A stretch of 64,000 nt of DNA from Sphingobacterium faecale (GCF_016746095.1 NZ_JAERTY010000001.1:186001-250000); one strand, 5' to 3'. Shown: positions 30,799-41,044, counted from the stretch's first letter. Made by a program: numbers and translations. Notes: generated by a model from the letters alone, not told the origin.

Positions 30799-33180
30799 AT
30801 GGGGAAACATAAAGATGCAGCAGTAGGAGTCTTGGAGAACCGAGAGCAATCGCTGAATGTACTGGATATATTAAAGTACCTAGGTTCGTATTGGCCTTGG
30901 TTTATCCTGTCTATCGTATTGTTCGGAGGTTATTATTTCTATGATTATAGTAAAACACCATTTATGTATGGACGTTCGCAGACGGTATTGATCAAAACTC
31001 CTGCCAATACGCCCGCTACGGCACGGTTTACACGGGCCAATGCTGGGTATAATAGCGTGAGTGTCGCTAGCGAAACGCTACAGTTACGTTCGAAAGAGCT
31101 GATGCGTCAGACCGTTGGACGTCTCGGCGCAGATATAAGTTACTCCCGTAAAATAGGCTTACGGACGTATGAGCTTTATGATAAGTCTCCTGTAAAAGTA
31201 CAGGTCGTAAAGGGTAAGCCGGAAAGTACCTGGAGTCTTTTGGTCACACCACTGAACAAAGATAGTATAGAATTGGACGGATGGCAGGGAAAGAGTACGC
31301 AGGGAACTATTCGGGTAGCTATAGGACAATCTCTTAAGACGCCGCTAGGTGAAATAAAACTCGATTCGACAGTTTATTATTCAGAGAATATATATGGGAA
31401 GCCTATTCATATCCAAAAGTTTGCTCGGGAACAGATGGTCAGTTTTTTTCTGAGTAATCTGAAGATAAGGCAAATGGAAGATGATGCTTTTCTTTTGCAT
31501 ATGTCGTTGGAGGATTTGTCGGGGCAGCGTGCCAGTGATATATTGACCGATCTGATTACTGTTTATAACAGTACGGCTCTGCAGGACCTGAATCAGACCG
31601 CTGTAAATACAGCAAACTTTATTAAAAACCGTTTGCAGATCATTGAGGAAGAATTAAATGAAGTGGAGACTGATATCGAGCGGTTGAAGGTGAATAATCA
31701 GGGAGTAGATGTAGGGGCAGCAGGTCAGATGTATCTCAATGAAGCCAGACAGTTTCAAACCGAGCGAACCAAAATTGAAACGGATAAGAGACTGGTAGAA
31801 ATGATGCGGGAATATCTTACCCGAGGAAATAAATCGAATGAGCTGATTCCGAATAATACGGGCTTGGTAGATGCTAATGTTGAAGGACAGATTGTAGAGT
31901 ATAATAAAGCATTGTTACGGCGCAATCGTCTGGAAGAAGGTAGCAGTACAGCAAATCCTGTAGTACAGGAGCTGGATCAAGGGTTGAATGCAATGCATAG
32001 TAATATATTGCGAGCAATTGACAATACACTATCAGGACTACAGGTAAAGATCAATAATACACGAAGAGAAGAAACTCAGGTCAAGGGGCAGGTGCTGCAG
32101 ATTCCAGGGCAGCAACGGTTGATGTTGGAGGTGGAAAGGAAGCAGAAAGTGAAAGAAGATCTCTACTTATTTTTGTTGAATAAAAGAGAAGAGAATGCCC
32201 TGAATCAAGCCATGACAGAGGATAATATACGGGTGGTAGACCCTGCCTATGGAGCAGACGGTGCAATCTATCCTAAACGTCTGAAGAAAGTAGGGCTGGG
32301 GGTGATGATAGGTACGGTTTTGCCTACAGTTTTTTTGTTACTCATGCTCATCTTGGATACAGGAGTTCGCACGCGACAGGATATAGAAAAAGTTGTTACG
32401 GCTCCGTTTTTAGGTGAGTTGCCCTTAGAGAAAAAAAATGATGAAAAGGGAATTGCTGTGTCTAAAGCGGGACGGGATCCACTGACTGAAGCATTTCGTA
32501 TTCTAAGGACCAATATTAACTTTATGGCCCGAGATGGAGCTCCTCCACAAGTTATTACCTTTGGGTCGTTTACTATTGGTGCAGGAAAGACTTTTAATGT
32601 GATGAATTTATCGGCTACGATTTCTTACTTAAAAAAGCGTGTCATTATGTTAGATTTGGATTTAAGAAAAGGTACACTCACCAAGAGACTAGGTATTAGG
32701 CAAAAAAAGGGAGTTACACATTATCTTTCTGATAATGCTCTAGGAGTTGACGAAATTATATGTGAAAGTCCGCTTTCTGAAGGGGTAGATTGCATACCTA
32801 TTGGAGTTTTGGCGCCTAATCCCGTGGAGTTATTGCTCAGTCAGCGATTGGATGAATTGATTCGCGAGTTGAAAAAACGCTATGACTATATTATCGTGGA
32901 CGGTGTGCCTGTGGGAATTGTTGCGGATGCAGCTATTATCAGTCGTATTTCTGATTTAACCATATTCGTAATACGGGCAGGCAAAATGGATCGTAGGCAA
33001 TTGCCGGAGTTGGAAGCACTATATCAATCTAACAAGCTATCTAGATTGGGTATAGTACTTAATGGGGTAAAATTAGGGAGCGGAGGTTACGGTCGATATG
33101 GCTATGGCGGATATGGCTATAGTTATGGATATAGCTATGGGACTGAGAAAAGGACTTTGTGGAAGAAAGTATTTGGATAA
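30799..33180 (+). CDS. Wzc-type chain-length regulator with tyrosine autokinase
   Basis: 793 residues. A Wzz domain follows a first membrane helix (about 34-52); a long coiled-coil-rich periplasmic part and a second helix (about 500-520) lead to a cytosolic BY-kinase. Walker A reads TIGAGKT (near 592), a variant of the usual GEGKT; Walker A' is VIMLDLDLRKG and Walker B YIIVDGVPVG (near 697). The C-terminal tail has a dense tyrosine cluster (GGYGRYGYGGYGYSYGYSYG), the usual autophosphorylation site. It controls chain length and export with the Wza protein. The overall plan is normal for Bacteroidota, and the kinase looks intact. Confidence 0.9.
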   Translation: MGKHKDAAVGVLENREQSLNVLDILKYLGSYWPWFILSIVLFGGYYFYDYSKTPFMYGRSQTVLIKTPANTPATARFTRANAGYNSVSVASETLQLRSKELMRQTVGRLGADISYSRKIGLRTYELYDKSPVKVQVVKGKPESTWSLLVTPLNKDSIELDGWQGKSTQGTIRVAIGQSLKTPLGEIKLDSTVYYSENIYGKPIHIQKFAREQMVSFFLSNLKIRQMEDDAFLLHMSLEDLSGQRASDILTDLITVYNSTALQDLNQTAVNTANFIKNRLQIIEEELNEVETDIERLKVNNQGVDVGAAGQMYLNEARQFQTERTKIETDKRLVEMMREYLTRGNKSNELIPNNTGLVDANVEGQIVEYNKALLRRNRLEEGSSTANPVVQELDQGLNAMHSNILRAIDNTLSGLQVKINNTRREETQVKGQVLQIPGQQRLMLEVERKQKVKEDLYLFLLNKREENALNQAMTEDNIRVVDPAYGADGAIYPKRLKKVGLGVMIGTVLPTVFLLLMLILDTGVRTRQDIEKVVTAPFLGELPLEKKNDEKGIAVSKAGRDPLTEAFRILRTNINFMARDGAPPQVITFGSFTIGAGKTFNVMNLSATISYLKKRVIMLDLDLRKGTLTKRLGIRQKKGVTHYLSDNALGVDEIICESPLSEGVDCIPIGVLAPNPVELLLSQRLDELIRELKKRYDYIIVDGVPVGIVADAAIISRISDLTIFVIRAGKMDRRQLPELEALYQSNKLSRLGIVLNGVKLGSGGYGRYGYGGYGYSYGYSYGTEKRTLWKKVFG

Positions 33181-33359
33181 TTTTTTAATTATAAAAACCA
33201 TTATGATTTTATTTTGTTGTTTTAATGAGAAAGTTAGTGATGCCTTGTAGATTATCTATAGGGAATTTGTAACCATTTGCTAAGTGTTTTGGGGACCTGA
33301 ACATCGTTGTTGCGGCTGTTTTTGGTAGATACTTGGCAAACTTTGCTTTATCTTGAAAA

Positions 33360-34838
33360 ATGAATATTCTATCTACCAGACTTGTTTTATTACTTTTTTT
33401 AAGCTTTTTGTTTTTTCCTTGTGGGAGTGCCAAGGGCATCGACTACGTGATTCATGCTGGTTCTGTCGAAAGCAAAAAAAATAATCCCAGGAATGGCTCT
33501 GTAATACAAGAGGTCATTATAACCAGTCAAAATGCATTTGACTTTCTTTTGGATGTTGACAGGAATAAAGAATTACTACGCGCTGCAGAATACCGTACTA
33601 CTTTAGCGCAATCATTGATTAACTATGGTAAGATTAAGGAACTAGTGATGATGGATAGCTATCTCTTTAAAGAGATGGGGATCGATAAATATCTATCAGA
33701 AGTGTTAGAAGAATCTACAAAATTGGCTCTGACCTTACCGGATAGTAATCAGCAACGTTTTTATTCCTGTTTAATAGATGCGTCTAATGCTGGATTAAAG
33801 ATTCCTTTAGACGATCAGAGGTTATTATATACCCGTGCTTATAAACATTATGCATCAATAGATGAAAGTGCTAAAGAATTTAAGATGGCAAAATCTATAG
33901 GGCAAGCCAGTCAGGCTCTGTCTCTTTTTTTATCCCAACATGTGGCTCAGGCGAGAGAAGTTTTTTTAAAGGCGATTTCAGATATTGATGAAAGGAATAT
34001 AGAGGAAGCTGATTACTACTTAGTGTTTAGGTATATTAATTTTCTGGCGCAAACAAAGGCTAATGACGATATAGAAAAATGGTTGAAATACGCATTGTCC
34101 TTAGCAAGAGAAGAGGGTAATATTTTTTATCAGGCATTATCCTATTATCATTTCGTTCTGTTAAAAGTACAGCAGGGGCTTCCAGACACGTCTGCTAAAT
34201 ACCTACGGGAGTATCAGCTTTGTAAAGTAGCGTTGAGTGCTAAAGAATTGGTTAGGATTTCATTTGTTGAGAGTGGATATTACGATTTTTCCAGTATCTC
34301 ATTGGTTAAGAAGGACAAGGGCATCGCCACATTTTTTGGGTTAGTGCTTTTGATAGTTGCGGGTACTATTGGGGCATCGGCGTATGTTTATAATGCTAGT
34401 AAGAAGGAAAAATTATCGATTGTAAAAAGAATCACGCTGGATGATCCGATAGCACTTCCAGATGATTCACAAAAGGTTGTTGACTTGTCTCCTAACAATA
34501 TTGTAGGTAATGAAATGAATTGGAAGCGAGATGCAGCAGGTGTGGAATATATAAGTAACCTGAAAAAAATGGCCGAGAATAATGACCCGTTGTTCATGCA
34601 GAAGTTTAAGCAGTTCTTTAGAGATTTTGCAGAGTACGTGGGAAAGGAAGCAGAAACACCATTGAACTTGGCAGAGTTGGAAGTATGTGCATATACTAAA
34701 TTAGGATACACCACAAAAGAAGTGGCTTACTACAGAGGAGACTCTATACGATCGGTGGAAAATAGGAAATATAGAATCAGACGTAAATTGAATCTGCCGA
34801 GAGATGTAGATTTTACCAATTGGGTGCTGACAGCATAA
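33360..34838 (+). CDS. Membrane-anchored LuxR-type regulator with helical sensor domain
   Basis: 492 residues. A signal sequence covers about 1-24, so the N-terminal part is outside the cytoplasm. It is mostly helical, with TPR-like character between about 60 and 310. A single membrane helix lies near 318-336 (FFGLVLLIVAGTIGASAYV), and the C-terminal cytosolic part ends in a LuxR/GerE-like helix-turn-helix: LNLAELEVCAYTKLGYTTKEVAYYRGDSIRSVENRKYRIRRKL (about 438-480). It may sense envelope state directly and alter transcription. It lies 179 bases after wzc on the same strand and is a candidate regulator of the polysaccharide locus. Confidence 0.75.
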   Translation: MNILSTRLVLLLFLSFLFFPCGSAKGIDYVIHAGSVESKKNNPRNGSVIQEVIITSQNAFDFLLDVDRNKELLRAAEYRTTLAQSLINYGKIKELVMMDSYLFKEMGIDKYLSEVLEESTKLALTLPDSNQQRFYSCLIDASNAGLKIPLDDQRLLYTRAYKHYASIDESAKEFKMAKSIGQASQALSLFLSQHVAQAREVFLKAISDIDERNIEEADYYLVFRYINFLAQTKANDDIEKWLKYALSLAREEGNIFYQALSYYHFVLLKVQQGLPDTSAKYLREYQLCKVALSAKELVRISFVESGYYDFSSISLVKKDKGIATFFGLVLLIVAGTIGASAYVYNASKKEKLSIVKRITLDDPIALPDDSQKVVDLSPNNIVGNEMNWKRDAAGVEYISNLKKMAENNDPLFMQKFKQFFRDFAEYVGKEAETPLNLAELEVCAYTKLGYTTKEVAYYRGDSIRSVENRKYRIRRKLNLPRDVDFTNWVLTA

Positions 34839-34880
34839 TGAGTTAAAAATTATTTATGGTAAGTAAATCTATTTGTAAAT

Positions 34881-34911
34881 AAAAAGCGAATCATTTTGTG
34901 ATTCGCTTTTT
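34881..34911. terminator. Bidirectional terminator
   Basis: A perfect 13-bp stem (34881-34893 with 34899-34911), 5-base loop and T-runs at both sides. It ends the LuxR-type gene on the plus strand and the tRNA-Leu transcript on the minus strand. Confidence 0.85.
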
Positions 34912-34913
34912 TG

Positions 34914-34995
34914 TACCCAGCGCCGGAGTCGAACCGGCACATCCGAAGATATTGGTGTTTGAGACCAACGCGTCTACCAATTCCGCCAGCTGGGC
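34914..34995 (-). tRNA. tRNA-Leu (CAA)
   Basis: 82 bases. Acceptor arm GCCCAGC with GCTGGGT, D-arm with GGTAGAC, anticodon stem TTGGT/ACCAA with loop CTCAAAC giving anticodon CAA, a long variable arm (TATCTTCGGATG), and T-arm GCCGG-TTCGACT-CCGGC. The discriminator base is A, as in leucine tRNAs. CCA is not encoded. A relic of its 3' half lies at 8833-8879. Confidence 0.95.
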
Positions 34996-35021
34996 ATGCT
35001 GTTGTTTCATTGTTGACGATG

Positions 35022-35052
35022 CAAATATAGGTGTATTCCTTAAATTAGCAAA
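35022..35052 (-). promoter_or_regulatory. Promoter of tRNA-Leu
   Basis: On the minus strand TTTG (35052-35049) and TATATTTG (35029-35022) form a textbook Bacteroidota -33/-7 pair, with 27 bases between the T-runs. The transcript would begin about 20 bases before the tRNA. Confidence 0.75.
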
Positions 35053-35163
35053 GAAAAAACACGTATTTTTCCAAACTATCTGATTATTAATTAGAAAGTT
35101 TTTATGATGGTATCTGAGGGTTTGTATTAATACAGGAAAGATGAAAACGGGATCGATAAATAG

Positions 35164-35198
35164 CAAAGAAGGCCGGTACGATCGACCAGCCTTCTTTG
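35164..35198. terminator. Hairpin downstream of the efflux operon
   Basis: A 10-bp stem (35164-35173 with 35189-35198) and an inner GGT/ACC pair. It lies 23 bases after the stop of the RND gene on the minus strand. The following T-run is weak on that strand. Confidence 0.6.
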
Positions 35199-35220
35199 TT
35201 ATAGAAAATTCTATCGGGCA

Positions 35221-38200
35221 TTAATGTGCACTCAACTGTTTTTTCTTTTCTTCATCAAAACCAGCTTCTAGTTCAGCTAGTTTCTTTTTCCCGTAAGCTA
35301 ATCTTGTGATCACAACAAAGAGCACCGGAACGATAAAGATCGCGAGGAATGTAGCTGCGGTCATCCCTCCGAATACGGTCCAGCCAATAGTCTGACGGGA
35401 TACAGCACCAGCTCCAGTCGAAAGCATCAAGGGGATGATACCTAAGATAAAGGCCAGTGAAGTCATGATGATGGGACGTAGTCGAAGCTTTACTGCATCT
35501 AATGTGGCTTCAATCAGATTCATGCCGATATCTACACGTTCTTTGGCGAACTCTACAATCAAAATAGCGTTCTTAGCTGCAAGACCAATAATGGTCACCA
35601 ATCCAATCTGCGCAAAGATATTGTTGTCAAGCTGTGGAATAAACATCAAGGTTAATATAGCCCCAAATACACCTAAAGGCACAGAAAGAAGGATCGAAAA
35701 TGGTACGGACCAGCTTTCGTACAGCGATGCGAGAAGTAGGAATACAAATAAGATACATAAGGCAAAAATCTGTATAGTCTTAGAACCGGATTGTTTCTCC
35801 TGTAGTGTTAACCCCGAAAATTGATAATCATATCCTGCAGGTAATGTCTGGGCAGCGACTTCTTCAAGCGCTTTGATTACATCACCGGAACTGTAACCTG
35901 GAGCTGCTCCTCCCGAAATATCAATAGCTCTAAAGATATTGTAGTGATTGATGAGTGATGGCATCGTAACGAGCTCATAGCTTACCAATGCACCCATCGG
36001 CACAGGCTGTCCTTTTACGTTGTTGACATATAGTTTGTTAATGTCCTCGATCCCCATACGGTAATCGACATCGGCTTGGGTAACCACGCGGAAATTACGG
36101 CCGTATTTGGTGAAATCATTTACATAACTGCTACCGAGATATGCAGAGATAGTCGAATAAATGCTGGCAATTGGTACCCCCATCCGTTTGGCTTGCTCTC
36201 TGTTTACTTCTAACTTATAGTTTGGCGAGTTCGAGTTAAATAGGGTATAGGCCATTCCAATTTCAGGACGCTGATTTGCAGCCATTAAGAACTTACCTAC
36301 CGTAGCCTCGAATTGTTTAATATCTACCGTCTGTAAATCCTGTATCTGTAGAGAGAAACCTCCAGAGGCTCCTAGGCCGGGAATTGCCGGAGGAGTTACA
36401 GCCAAAACCCGAGCTTTTGTGTATTGTGCATACTTCTTCATAATCGCACCAGTTATTTCATTAACTGTGCGCTTGCGGTCTTTCCAAGGTTTGAGCGATA
36501 CGAATAAGGTCGCTCCGTTGGGTTTGAATGCCCGGTTCAAAATATTAATACCAGATATCGAGGTAACGTATTTGATCTCGGGAAACTCGGTTAAGAACTC
36601 TTTTTCCAACTCCTCTAATATAGCATCTGTTCGGGCAGATGACGAACCTTCGGGTAGAGTAATACCAGCAAAGAACATCCCTCCGTCTTCTGACGGGATG
36701 AAACCAGTTGGCTTGACCGTAAACATCCAACCTGTACCAATGAAAATACAAAGTAGTACGATTAATACTAGAGGTGTTGCTTTGATCGCTTTTTTTACCC
36801 CCTTGGAATAGGAGTAGGTGACCTTTTCAAACCATACGTTGAATTTATAGAAAAACTTATTCAAGCCTCTCGAGTTTTTAGTTACTGCCGTAGGCTTTAG
36901 CATAATGGAGCAAAGAGCTGGAGTCAATGTCAAGGCGATGAAAGCTGATAGCATTACGGATACTGCAATGGTAATCGCGAATTGTTGATACAATTTACCA
37001 ACCATACCAGGAATAAAACCAACAGGTACAAACACGGCTGCCAAAATCAAAGCAATAGCGATTACTGGAGCAGTAATATCTTTCATGGCACGCATTGTCG
37101 CTTCTTTTGCACTCATTTTATAATGATCGATATAATGCTGCACGGCCTCAACTACAACAATCGCATCATCTACAACTATACCTATGGCTAATACAAAGGC
37201 TAGCATCGTAAGGTTGTTAATAGAAAAGCCAAACATTAAGAAGAAAATGAATGTACCTACGATAGAGACTGGAATAGCAAGTACCGGAATCAAGGTTGCT
37301 CTCCAGCTCTGAAGGAAGAAGAATACAACTACCGTTACGAGTAACAGCGCTTCTAAAAGTGTATGGATTACCGACTCGATAGAAGCATTAACTACCGATA
37401 CAGTCTCGTAACCAACTACATAGTCTACGTCTTCCGGAAAGGACTGTTTTAGTTTCTCTAACGAAGCAAATATACCTTCAGCTGTTTCTACGGCGTTTCC
37501 TCCTGGGGTTTGACTGATCATCATACCGGTAGAGACCATGCCGTTGACTTTGGTTGACGTCCCATAGTTAAACTGTCCTAATTCTACACGGGCAACATCT
37601 TTTAATAGTACGATAGAGCCATCCTGATTGGTTTTGACAACGATGTTTTCGAAATCTTCAACATCAGACAGATCTGAATCTGTAATTACCGGGTATTCAA
37701 ATACAGTAGAGGACTGTTGGGGCTTTCCTCCCACACTTCCTCCTGGTATGCGGATATTTTGCTCTGCTATGGCCGCTGACACATCTGATGGTGTCATTTT
37801 GATGTTGGCTAGTTTATTAGCATCTAGCCAAACACGCATAGAGAAAGGTTGACCAAAGGCGGTGACATCCCCCACGCCTTTGACACGCATGATAGCATCT
37901 TTAATATATAGATTGGCATAGTTAGACAAGAATTTGTCATCTCTGGTTCCTTTCGGAGAAACTAAAGATACCAACATCAAAATATCCGTATTGGCTTTAC
38001 GTGTGGTAACGCCCAGACGACGGACAGCTTCCGGTAAGGCCGGCTCTGCAATTCCTACACGATTCTGTACATCTAATGTCGCAATATCAATGTCGGTCCC
38101 AACTTCAAATGTGACGGTAATTTGGGCTTGGCCATTAGATGTACTATTGGACGACATATAAATCATTCCCGGAGTACCGTTAATTTGACTCTCAATTGGG

Positions 38201-38391
38201 GTGGTAACCGTTTGTTCGACGGTTTGTGCATCTGCTCCTGTATAGTTGGCAGTTACGGTAACTGTGGGTGGAGCGATGGAGGGATATTGACTGATCGGCA
38301 ACGTGGATACGGCAATAACACCAATAATGGTGATCAAGATGGAAATAACCATCGCCGTAACTGGCCTTTTAATAAATACTTCTGATATCAT
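35221..38391 (-). CDS. RND multidrug efflux inner-membrane transporter (HAE1 family)
   Basis: 1056 residues, the usual length for AcrB/MexB-type pumps. The start MISEVFIKRPVTAMVISILITIIGVIA is the first membrane helix of the family. The second block of helices contains ALAIGIVVDDAIVVVEAV-like sequence (near 400), with the paired aspartates of the proton path, and GLAAKNAILIVEFAKE occurs near the end. It uses the proton gradient to expel hydrophobic drugs from the periplasm. It is the last gene of an operon with TolC, MFP and TetR genes upstream. Confidence 0.93.
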   Translation of the reverse strand: MISEVFIKRPVTAMVISILITIIGVIAVSTLPISQYPSIAPPTVTVTANYTGADAQTVEQTVTTPIESQINGTPGMIYMSSNSTSNGQAQITVTFEVGTDIDIATLDVQNRVGIAEPALPEAVRRLGVTTRKANTDILMLVSLVSPKGTRDDKFLSNYANLYIKDAIMRVKGVGDVTAFGQPFSMRVWLDANKLANIKMTPSDVSAAIAEQNIRIPGGSVGGKPQQSSTVFEYPVITDSDLSDVEDFENIVVKTNQDGSIVLLKDVARVELGQFNYGTSTKVNGMVSTGMMISQTPGGNAVETAEGIFASLEKLKQSFPEDVDYVVGYETVSVVNASIESVIHTLLEALLLVTVVVFFFLQSWRATLIPVLAIPVSIVGTFIFFLMFGFSINNLTMLAFVLAIGIVVDDAIVVVEAVQHYIDHYKMSAKEATMRAMKDITAPVIAIALILAAVFVPVGFIPGMVGKLYQQFAITIAVSVMLSAFIALTLTPALCSIMLKPTAVTKNSRGLNKFFYKFNVWFEKVTYSYSKGVKKAIKATPLVLIVLLCIFIGTGWMFTVKPTGFIPSEDGGMFFAGITLPEGSSSARTDAILEELEKEFLTEFPEIKYVTSISGINILNRAFKPNGATLFVSLKPWKDRKRTVNEITGAIMKKYAQYTKARVLAVTPPAIPGLGASGGFSLQIQDLQTVDIKQFEATVGKFLMAANQRPEIGMAYTLFNSNSPNYKLEVNREQAKRMGVPIASIYSTISAYLGSSYVNDFTKYGRNFRVVTQADVDYRMGIEDINKLYVNNVKGQPVPMGALVSYELVTMPSLINHYNIFRAIDISGGAAPGYSSGDVIKALEEVAAQTLPAGYDYQFSGLTLQEKQSGSKTIQIFALCILFVFLLLASLYESWSVPFSILLSVPLGVFGAILTLMFIPQLDNNIFAQIGLVTIIGLAAKNAILIVEFAKERVDIGMNLIEATLDAVKLRLRPIIMTSLAFILGIIPLMLSTGAGAVSRQTIGWTVFGGMTAATFLAIFIVPVLFVVITRLAYGKKKLAELEAGFDEEKKKQLSAH

Positions 38392-38415
38392 TATTATTTA
38401 TTTAGCGTCTGGCAA

Positions 38416-39555
38416 TTATTTTTGTTTATTTTCTGCATTGTTTTCGGCAACTTTCGCTCCAGGTCTTAGTGATGCTGCTCCATCGACTACAATCTTTTGA
38501 CCGGCCTCGAGACCAGAGCTAACGACAACCTTATCTGCCAATTTGTGCCCTAAAACGATTTGCTTAAGTTCGACTTTGCTACTATCATTAATAGTATAGA
38601 CATTGAATGTACCCAGTTGTTCAAATACAGCTTTGTAAGGGATCACTAATTCCTCCTCGCTAGATGTACTTTCTACGTTTAGCGTGGTATTCATACCTGC
38701 TCTAAGTGCATTGGCTCCGTTAGCGAAAGAAGCTCTCACCTTTAAAGTTCCTGTCTGGCTGTCTACAGCACGGTCAATAGTAACTATTCTTCCGCTTTCC
38801 TCATAGCGGCTACCATCCGGCATCGAGGTGTAGATTTGAGTCGAAGAACTCCCTGCTTGTAGTTTGGTGAATTCAGGAATATCTTTCTCATTGATTTGAA
38901 ATTCAACAGCTATTGGATTTGTAGATGATACTGTATTTAAAAGTGTTGTTCCTGCATTTACCAGTGCACCGGTACGTACTTGTGATATACCTATATTGCC
39001 AGAAAAAGGTGCTAAAATAACTGAACGCTGTAGATTTGTACGGGCTGTTGTCAAAGCTGCTTCTGCCGCTTGAACTTGCGCACGTTGGTTATTAACGTCT
39101 GTTGTTGCGTAATCTAGTGTTTGTTTGGCAATCGCATCTTTCTCTGCTAAGGTTTGATAACGTTGTAAATCTTTCTGTACGCGGTCTAGATTAGCCTTTG
39201 CTATTTCTAAATTAGCTTTTGCTTGATCTACTGCGGCCTGGTATCGAACACGGTCTATTTCATAAAGACGCTGTCCTTTACTGACAAATGCACCATCCGC
39301 AACAAAGATATTCGTAATATATCCAGTAACCTCCGCTCTAATTTCTGTTTCCTGTAAAGGAACGACACTTGCTGGATAACTCTTTAAACCCGATACAATC
39401 TCTTTACCTACTATAGCTGTCGAAACTGGCATCGCCATTTCAGCTTGTTGTCCTGGGGCACCGCCCTTTGGTTTATTATCTTTTGACCCACCGCAGGATT
39501 GTCCGAGTAATCCAGAACCGATAAGTAAGGCTGAAAGTAATTGAATTCTATTCAT
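38416..39555 (-). CDS. RND efflux periplasmic adaptor (MFP) lipoprotein
   Basis: 379 residues with a lipobox ending QSC (C near residue 20). Order of domains: beta-barrel/lipoyl part with LQETEIRAEVTGYITNIFVADGAFVSKGQRLYEID, a coiled-coil hairpin from QAKANLEIAKANLDRV to about 170, and the second lipoyl half with ILAPFSGNIGISQVRTGALV. It links the inner-membrane pump to the TolC channel. The gene lies 24 bases upstream of the RND gene and 34 bases downstream of the TolC gene. Confidence 0.92.
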   Translation of the reverse strand: MNRIQLLSALLIGSGLLGQSCGGSKDNKPKGGAPGQQAEMAMPVSTAIVGKEIVSGLKSYPASVVPLQETEIRAEVTGYITNIFVADGAFVSKGQRLYEIDRVRYQAAVDQAKANLEIAKANLDRVQKDLQRYQTLAEKDAIAKQTLDYATTDVNNQRAQVQAAEAALTTARTNLQRSVILAPFSGNIGISQVRTGALVNAGTTLLNTVSSTNPIAVEFQINEKDIPEFTKLQAGSSSTQIYTSMPDGSRYEESGRIVTIDRAVDSQTGTLKVRASFANGANALRAGMNTTLNVESTSSEEELVIPYKAVFEQLGTFNVYTINDSSKVELKQIVLGHKLADKVVVSSGLEAGQKIVVDGAASLRPGAKVAENNAENKQK

Positions 39556-39589
39556 GACGTTATTTTTTTTCTATGATTAAGGTTGTTTA

Positions 39590-40921
39590 TTAATTAATTT
39601 CTACTGTACCTAATGCTTTTTGTATATCTAGCTTACTCGATAATACGGCATATAGTGAGTTTAAGTAGTTTAGTTGGGAGGTCTTTAAGTCTGTCTCTGC
39701 AGTCATCAACTCCAGATAGGTCTTTACTCCAGCATCGTATTGTAATTTAATTGTGTTATAGACTTCTTCTGAAAGTTCCATATTGTCTTTGGAATTACGC
39801 CATTCGTTCATATTGGCTCGATATCCAGCCATGGCGGCCGAGTATTCCGTACTGATCTGATTCTCCAGGTTCTGAACGTCTAATGCAATACGTTCCTCTT
39901 GAAGTTCTGATTTTTTAATTTCTTGGATTCTCTTGGTACCAGTGAATATGGGCAGAGATAATGTCAATCCAACATTTGACCCTGGAAAGTTGTCACTGTA
40001 TAGATCCGAGAATTTATTGTTTCTATAGTTTAACGCATAGTTGGCATAAGCACTTACTTTCGGTAGATAGTTCCACTTTTGATACTGCGTATTTAAACGT
40101 TGGATGTCTTTGATGTTTTCCAATTGTTTGAATTCGACCCGATTGGCTATTTGAAGCAGTTCTGTTGTGTCCAAAAGAATATTGCTTTCCATACTCTGAT
40201 TAACAAATGATAGAGAAAGCGGCTGGTGGGTAGGAATCGCCAATAACATTTTTAGGTAATCGTATTTGTATTTCCGGTTTTCAGAAGCAGATTTTAAATC
40301 AGCCTTTGCATTATTCAACGATATCTGCGCGCGTTTGAAATCGGTTTTATCTACCAGACCTACCTCATATCGAGCATTAGCCTCTGTATGTTGACGTTCG
40401 AGTCTGGTAATGTTTTCATTGATTATTTTTATTTGCTCTTCACTGGTCAGAATATCATAGTAAGCTTTACTGACATCAACCACAGTATTGATTTTTGTAG
40501 ATTCTTCATTAAGGTTGTTTTGCTGGCGTACATATTTAGCGGCCTTCGAAGCTTGAAATAATTGTGGACTGATCAATGCTTGGTCTGCCTGGAAAGTTAG
40601 TGCACTCGTGTTGCGTTGGCCTAAGGCTACGTTGTTACCATTAAAATTAGTCGTTGGTAGCTGCATGGAGTGGCTGAGGCTCCCATTAGCATTGATCTGT
40701 GGGAACCAGCCTGACAGAGCCGAGGCAATTTCACGTTCACCGATCTCTTTGTCTATCAATGCTTGTTTGATTTCAATCTTATTGCTTAAAGCGTAACTGA
40801 TCAAATCATCTAATGTTGCATTGTTTCCGAGTTCTGCTTGCTGTGCAACGGACATACTGCAGCCAGCAATTGCTAGAAAGGCAACAGAAAATATCTTCCT
40901 AAAATTATAATTCATCTTCAT
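39590..40921 (-). CDS. TolC-family outer-membrane efflux protein
   Basis: 443 residues, signal peptide ending near residue 26 (SMSVAQ). Two outer-membrane efflux protein repeats are visible, each starting with long helices (LDDLISYALSNKIEIKQALIDKEIG and later LYSDNFPGSNVGLTLSLPIF), with coiled-coil sequence between. It provides the outer-membrane exit of the tripartite pump. It is the first structural gene of the operon, 123 bases after the TetR-type gene. Confidence 0.92.
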   Translation of the reverse strand: MKMNYNFRKIFSVAFLAIAGCSMSVAQQAELGNNATLDDLISYALSNKIEIKQALIDKEIGEREIASALSGWFPQINANGSLSHSMQLPTTNFNGNNVALGQRNTSALTFQADQALISPQLFQASKAAKYVRQQNNLNEESTKINTVVDVSKAYYDILTSEEQIKIINENITRLERQHTEANARYEVGLVDKTDFKRAQISLNNAKADLKSASENRKYKYDYLKMLLAIPTHQPLSLSFVNQSMESNILLDTTELLQIANRVEFKQLENIKDIQRLNTQYQKWNYLPKVSAYANYALNYRNNKFSDLYSDNFPGSNVGLTLSLPIFTGTKRIQEIKKSELQEERIALDVQNLENQISTEYSAAMAGYRANMNEWRNSKDNMELSEEVYNTIKLQYDAGVKTYLELMTAETDLKTSQLNYLNSLYAVLSSKLDIQKALGTVEIN

Positions 40922-41044
40922 ATACGTTTATATCTATTTTGTCGGTGATTAAACTACCTGTCTTGATTGTTTTTGAGAGATCTCTCCTAGTCGATGCATT
41001 GGAATCGAATAACGAAAGGAAGCGCAAGGCTAGGATGTTTTGCA

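Noticed and set aside
34891..35166. A 91-codon open frame with QLAELVDALVSN and CAGSTPALGT
   Set aside because: It is the reverse-strand translation of the tRNA-Leu gene, a known false protein.
36419..36811. Long open frames antisense to the RND, PurL and other genes
   Set aside because: They are mirror images of well-supported genes and show no promoter or family motif.
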